A stretch of DNA of 64,000 nucleotides, from NCBI RefSeq assembly GCF_014202315.1, contig NZ_JACHGN010000006.1, forward strand, positions 434,001 through 498,000, written 5' to 3'. The translations under genes were made by a program, and so were the position numbers. The notes beneath the pieces were generated by a model. That model saw only the letters and a program-made list of their open reading frames with translations. It had not been told where the DNA came from and did not search any database. The DNA comes from Thermocatellispora tengchongensis (GTDB lineage Bacteria; Actinomycetota; Actinomycetes; Streptosporangiales; Streptosporangiaceae). Shown one piece after another: positions 61,440-64,000 of this stretch. The first letter of the stretch is position 1. Each line of letters starts with the position of its first letter.

Positions 61440-62030
61440 CTAGTGGGCGTCCGGGGCGACGAGGCGGCGGATGGTCCAGACGAGGGCGTCGCGGCGGCGT
61501 TCGGCGTCGTGTTCCGCGGGGCCGAGGATCATGCGGTTGAGCTGGGGCATGACGTGCCAGCTCGTGGCCAGAAAGATGATCGTCAGCAGCACGTCCTCCG
61601 GGCGCAGGCGGGTGCGCGCCGTCTCCGGGAGGCACTTGGCGACCACGGCCACCTTGGCGCGGTAGCGCTCGGTCCTGGGCCCCTCCTGTACGCCGGGCTC
61701 GTGGCCGAGCTCCAGGCCCTCCCAGTGCAGCAGGCGCGCCAGATGCGGCCGCTCCCGGTAGTGGTCGAACACCTCGCCCGCGTACTCGATGAGGGCTTCG
61801 GGGGTGGCCGCGTCCAGGGGGACCGCTTCGGCCAGGTGGTCGAGCTCGGCGAGCACCACGGCGTCGAACAGGGCGTCCTTGCCGCCGAAGTACTGGTAGA
61901 TCCGCTCCTTGTTGACGCCCGCGGCCGCGGCGATCCGGTCGATGCGCGCCCCGGCGCGCCCGCGTGCGGCGAACTCTTCCACGGCGGCGTCCAGCAGGAG
62001 TTTGCGGGTGCGCTCGGTGTCCCAGGCCAT
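61440..62030 (-). CDS. TetR-family regulator flanked by four identical operators
   Basis: 196 residues from ATG 62030. The HTH contains RIDRIAAAAGVNKERIYQYFGGKDALF (about 29-55). The C-terminal part belongs to the TetR group with LLTIIFLATSWHVMPQLNRM. Two TCCAAC-N6-GTTGGA palindromes stand upstream of its start, and two more control the small membrane protein downstream. It thus regulates itself, the membrane protein and probably the divergent secreted protein at 62170. Confidence 0.85.
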   Translation of the reverse strand: MAWDTERTRKLLLDAAVEEFAARGRAGARIDRIAAAAGVNKERIYQYFGGKDALFDAVVLAELDHLAEAVPLDAATPEALIEYAGEVFDHYRERPHLARLLHWEGLELGHEPGVQEGPRTERYRAKVAVVAKCLPETARTRLRPEDVLLTIIFLATSWHVMPQLNRMILGPAEHDAERRRDALVWTIRRLVAPDAH

Positions 62031-62048
62031 GGCCGCAGCCTATCAATC

Positions 62049-62066
62049 TCCAACCAAAAGGTTGGA
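62049..62066. promoter_or_regulatory. TetR operator copy 3
   Basis: TCCAACCAAAAGGTTGGA, with extended symmetry, 19 bp before the TetR start codon on the minus strand. Confidence 0.75.
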
Positions 62067-62103
62067 GAGCCGGTCGCGCCGGTGTTATGGTCGAGGCGAG
62101 AAG

Positions 62104-62121
62104 TCCAACCAAACGGTTGGA
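62104..62121. promoter_or_regulatory. TetR operator copy 4
   Basis: TCCAACCAAACGGTTGGA, 49 bp before the GTG of the divergent secreted-protein gene and 55 bp from copy 3, so it probably controls the rightward promoter. Confidence 0.75.
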
Positions 62122-62169
62122 AATGAGGCTCCCCGGGCCTCACGCCGAGGTCTGAAGAAGGGTGCGAAC

Positions 62170-62949
62170 GTGCACAAGAAGGACGGGCGGCGGATCGCCG
62201 CCGTGGCGGTGGCCGCCGTAGCGATGATCACAGGAGGTACGGCCATGACACTGTCGGAGCGGGGCGTGTCCGAGCGGGGGATGTCCGAGCGGGGCGTGTC
62301 CGAGCGGGGCGCCGGCCCGCAGGCATCCGAGGACCGGCGACCGCGGACGCCCGCGGGCGGCGGGCAGACGGCCGAGGCCGTCCGGAAGATCCTCGCGGCG
62401 GCGAACCTCGCGGTGCCGCACGGGTGGCGGCCGGCGGACATCCGCGAGGAGCGTCACGACGAGGTTCCCGTGACCGTGGTCCGGTACGAGCGCGACGGGC
62501 GCCGGAGCCTCGGCGGCGAACACGTCTCGGCCGTGGTGGCGGACGACGGCACGCTCCTGGGATACACCCGGCTGGTCGCCGACACGCCCCCGGCGCGTCT
62601 GTCCGAGGAACGCGCGCGTCAAGCCGCCCTCGGCTGGCTCCGGTCGTACGTCCCCGAGTACGCGCAGGGCCTGCGGGTGCAGTGGGTGGACCGCCACGAC
62701 GAACGCGTCCGCACCCCCGATGGGCGTGAGCGGGTCGTCTCCGGCATGAAGGTGAAGGCCCACCACACGTCGGGCCGGTACGCCTGGGTGATCGTGGACG
62801 GCGGCGGGCGGATCGTCACCTATGAACGAGACGTCCGCTGGGACGGGGCGGCGGGCCGGCGAGGCACCGAGATGTGGCTGCACGACAGTTGGATCGCCGC
62901 GCGTGAGGGCACCGGGCCGCAACCGGGCGCGCCCTACGCGGTGGCGTAG
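62170..62949 (+). CDS. Secreted protein with S-E-R-G repeats
   Basis: 259 residues from GTG 62170. A basic start and hydrophobic stretch (IAAVAVAAVAMITGGTAM) form a signal peptide. Right after it come four copies of a five-residue S-E-R-G-x unit, encoded by an imperfect 15-bp tandem repeat (62253-62312). The rest (about 80-259) has VRYERDG, then VSAVVADDGTLLGYTR, LSEERARQAALGWLRSYVPEY and GRIVTYERDVRWDG, like YcdB/PepSY-type peptide-inhibitor folds. Divergent from the TetR, with operator copy 4 in its promoter. Confidence 0.7.
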   Translation: MHKKDGRRIAAVAVAAVAMITGGTAMTLSERGVSERGMSERGVSERGAGPQASEDRRPRTPAGGGQTAEAVRKILAAANLAVPHGWRPADIREERHDEVPVTVVRYERDGRRSLGGEHVSAVVADDGTLLGYTRLVADTPPARLSEERARQAALGWLRSYVPEYAQGLRVQWVDRHDERVRTPDGRERVVSGMKVKAHHTSGRYAWVIVDGGGRIVTYERDVRWDGAAGRRGTEMWLHDSWIAAREGTGPQPGAPYAVA

Positions 62950-62952
62950 AGA

Positions 62953-63531
62953 TCACCAGCCGAGGGCGTTCAGGACCAGGGCGGCGGTCCGGCGCATGGT
63001 CTCGCGGTCGTGTCCGGCGCGGGCCTGGACGGCGAAGCCGTCGGTGAGGGTGGTGACCAGGCGGACCAGGTCGGCGGGCGTGCAGCCGGGGGGCAGGTCG
63101 TCGGCTTCCTCCAGGCGCCGCGTCAGCGCCAGGTCGCCGGCCCGGCGGCGGGCGGCGACCTCGCGGCGTACCGGCTCGGCGTCCGGGCCGCAGGCGTGCA
63201 GGCCGCCCACGCTCAGGCAGCCGCCCACCGAGTCCTCGCCGGCGACCAGTTCGATCGCGCCGTACACGAGGCGTTCCACGACCTGGCGGGCGGTGGGCTC
63301 CTCCAGCGCCTCGGTGGCGAAGGCCCCGGGACCGGCGAGGTAGCGGTCGAGGACCCTGCCGAACAGCTCCTCCTTGTTGCCGAAGGCGGCGTAAAGGCTG
63401 GGCCGGTTGATGCCCATGGCCGCGGTCAGGTCGGCCAGCGAGGTCCCCTCGTACCCCTGCCGCCAGAACACCTCAAGCGCGCGATCGAGCGCGACGTCCG
63501 CGTCGAAGCCGCGGGGACGACCACCGGGCAT
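62953..63531 (-). CDS. TetR-family regulator next to an oxidoreductase
   Basis: 192 residues; ATG 63531 is preferred over 63540, where GGAGG is too close. The HTH is TSLADLTAAMGINRPSLYAAFGNKEELF, and CLSVGGLHACG lies in the ligand domain; this is the TetR subgroup that regulates short-chain or Gfo/Idh oxidoreductases. Two TACC-N4-GGTA sites lie in the divergent promoter region toward the oxidoreductase at 63639. Confidence 0.85.
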   Translation of the reverse strand: MPGGRPRGFDADVALDRALEVFWRQGYEGTSLADLTAAMGINRPSLYAAFGNKEELFGRVLDRYLAGPGAFATEALEEPTARQVVERLVYGAIELVAGEDSVGGCLSVGGLHACGPDAEPVRREVAARRRAGDLALTRRLEEADDLPPGCTPADLVRLVTTLTDGFAVQARAGHDRETMRRTAALVLNALGW

Positions 63532-63552
63532 GCCATCCACCTCCGAATTTCC

Positions 63553-63564
63553 TACCTATCGGTA
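63553..63564. promoter_or_regulatory. TACC-N4-GGTA operator, copy 1
   Basis: TACCTATCGGTA, followed by CA; one of two similar sites in the 107-bp gap between the divergent TetR and oxidoreductase genes. Confidence 0.6.
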
Positions 63565-63606
63565 CATTACCCCTTGCCCTGGGCCGGTGGGTGCGAGTAG
63601 GTTTCA

Positions 63607-63618
63607 TACCTGTCGGTA
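63607..63618. promoter_or_regulatory. TACC-N4-GGTA operator, copy 2
   Basis: TACCTGTCGGTA, again followed by CA, 54 bp from copy 1 and 21 bp before the oxidoreductase start. Pairing of sites suggests one for each divergent promoter. Confidence 0.6.
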
Positions 63619-63638
63619 CAGAACTGGGGAGCGAACTC

Positions 63639-64000
63639 ATGATCCGAGTAGGTGTGGCCGGGGCCGGAGGCTGGGCGGAGGTGTCCCATCTGCCCGCGTT
63701 GCGGCGGATGCCGGAGTTCGAGGTGACGGCGGTGGCCACAACGCGCCGCGAGAGCGCCGAACGGGCGGCCGCCGCGTACGGTGCGCGGCACGCCTTCGCC
63801 GGCGCCGAGGCGATGGCCGCCCATCCCGAGGTGGACCTGGTCGTGGTGTCCGTCAAGGCCCCCGAGCACGCCAAGGTCATCCGGGCCGCGCTCGACGCGG
63901 GCAAGCACGTGCTGTCGGAGTGGCCCCTCGGGGCCGGCACCGCCGAGGCGGAAGAACTCGCCGCCGCCGCGGCGCGGGCGGGCGTGCTCAACGCCGTGGT
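63639..64000 (+). CDS. Gfo/Idh/MocA-family oxidoreductase (N-terminal part, cut by window end)
   Basis: ATG 63639 follows GGGGAGC. The 120 visible residues start MIRVGVAGAGGWAEVSHLPAL, a Rossmann NAD(P)-binding motif, and continue with VDLVVVSVKAPEHAKVIRAAL and GKHVLSEWPLG, the classic Gfo/Idh/MocA pattern; the conserved E-K-P is E-W-P here. It would oxidise or reduce a sugar-like or other carbonyl substrate. The C-terminal substrate domain lies beyond the window. Confidence 0.85.
   Translation, partial: MIRVGVAGAGGWAEVSHLPALRRMPEFEVTAVATTRRESAERAAAAYGARHAFAGAEAMAAHPEVDLVVVSVKAPEHAKVIRAALDAGKHVLSEWPLGAGTAEAEELAAAAARAGVLNAV

Noticed and set aside
62253-62312. Possible CRISPR-like or direct-repeat array
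   Set aside because: The 15-bp units are contiguous without spacers and in frame within a coding gene, so they are a coding tandem repeat.

Overview
The window is very GC-rich DNA with strong G/C third-position bias, many GTG starts, 4-bp ATGA/GTGA gene overlaps, many TetR-family regulators and IdeR/DmdR-type iron boxes. This points to a filamentous actinomycete; a Streptosporangiaceae-like host is a guess, not shown by the sequence.

Layout. 1-7.3 kb: end of a LamG-domain secreted protein, a TetR/flavin monooxygenase pair with a perfect operator, GNAT, FBP zinc-finger and TetR genes, a RidA gene, and a scar of broken genes (frameshifted HxlR regulator, two flavin-monooxygenase fragments). 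7.3-36.8 kb: an iron-siderophore island, described below. 36.9-41.3 kb: a 1442-residue caspase/STAND-ATPase/WD40 protein. 41.3-50.2 kb: protein-repair methyltransferase, MMPL transporter with TetR, DUF488, DUF1801-like, a LuxR-type ATPase regulator, a VOC protein and a membrane protein. 50.2-55.9 kb: three tandem kinase-fold/beta-propeller genes, of which only one looks catalytically competent. 56-64 kb: secreted Ig-like protein, TAP-type hydrolase, NarL-type two-component pair, a TetR regulon with four copies of one operator, another TetR with two operators, and a truncated Gfo/Idh/MocA oxidoreductase.

The siderophore island. Two FecCD permeases and a lipoprotein binding protein sit behind iron boxes. 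A separate operon (15.3-32.3 kb) encodes, in order: a SznF-like protein (helical domain plus cupin), a GntA/AglA-type heme N-hydroxylase fused to an MbtH domain, a Cy-A-T NRPS, a C-A-T NRPS, a KS-AT-ACP PKS, an O-methyltransferase, a salicyl-AMP ligase, and a salicylate synthase carrying its own aryl carrier protein. A TetR regulator and two ABC half-transporters of the YbtP/Q-IrtA/B type run convergently. The SznF-like/GntA-like pair is what makes graminine (a C-diazeniumdiolate amino acid made from arginine) in gramibactin-type siderophores. The second NRPS A domain has a specificity code (D-I-N-V-W-G-G-I-G-K by my reading) one residue away from the known N5-formyl-N5-hydroxyornithine code, whose side chain is close in shape to graminine, while no ornithine hydroxylase or formyltransferase is present.

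My prediction is a mixed-ligand siderophore: 2-hydroxyphenyl-(ox/thi)azoline, then graminine, then a malonate-derived unit that may be released as an O-methylated pyrrolinone because there is no thioesterase. I know of no described siderophore with this combination, so this is the strongest candidate for an undescribed system here. The MbtH/N-hydroxylase fusion and the salicylate synthase/ArCP fusion are unusual in their own right.
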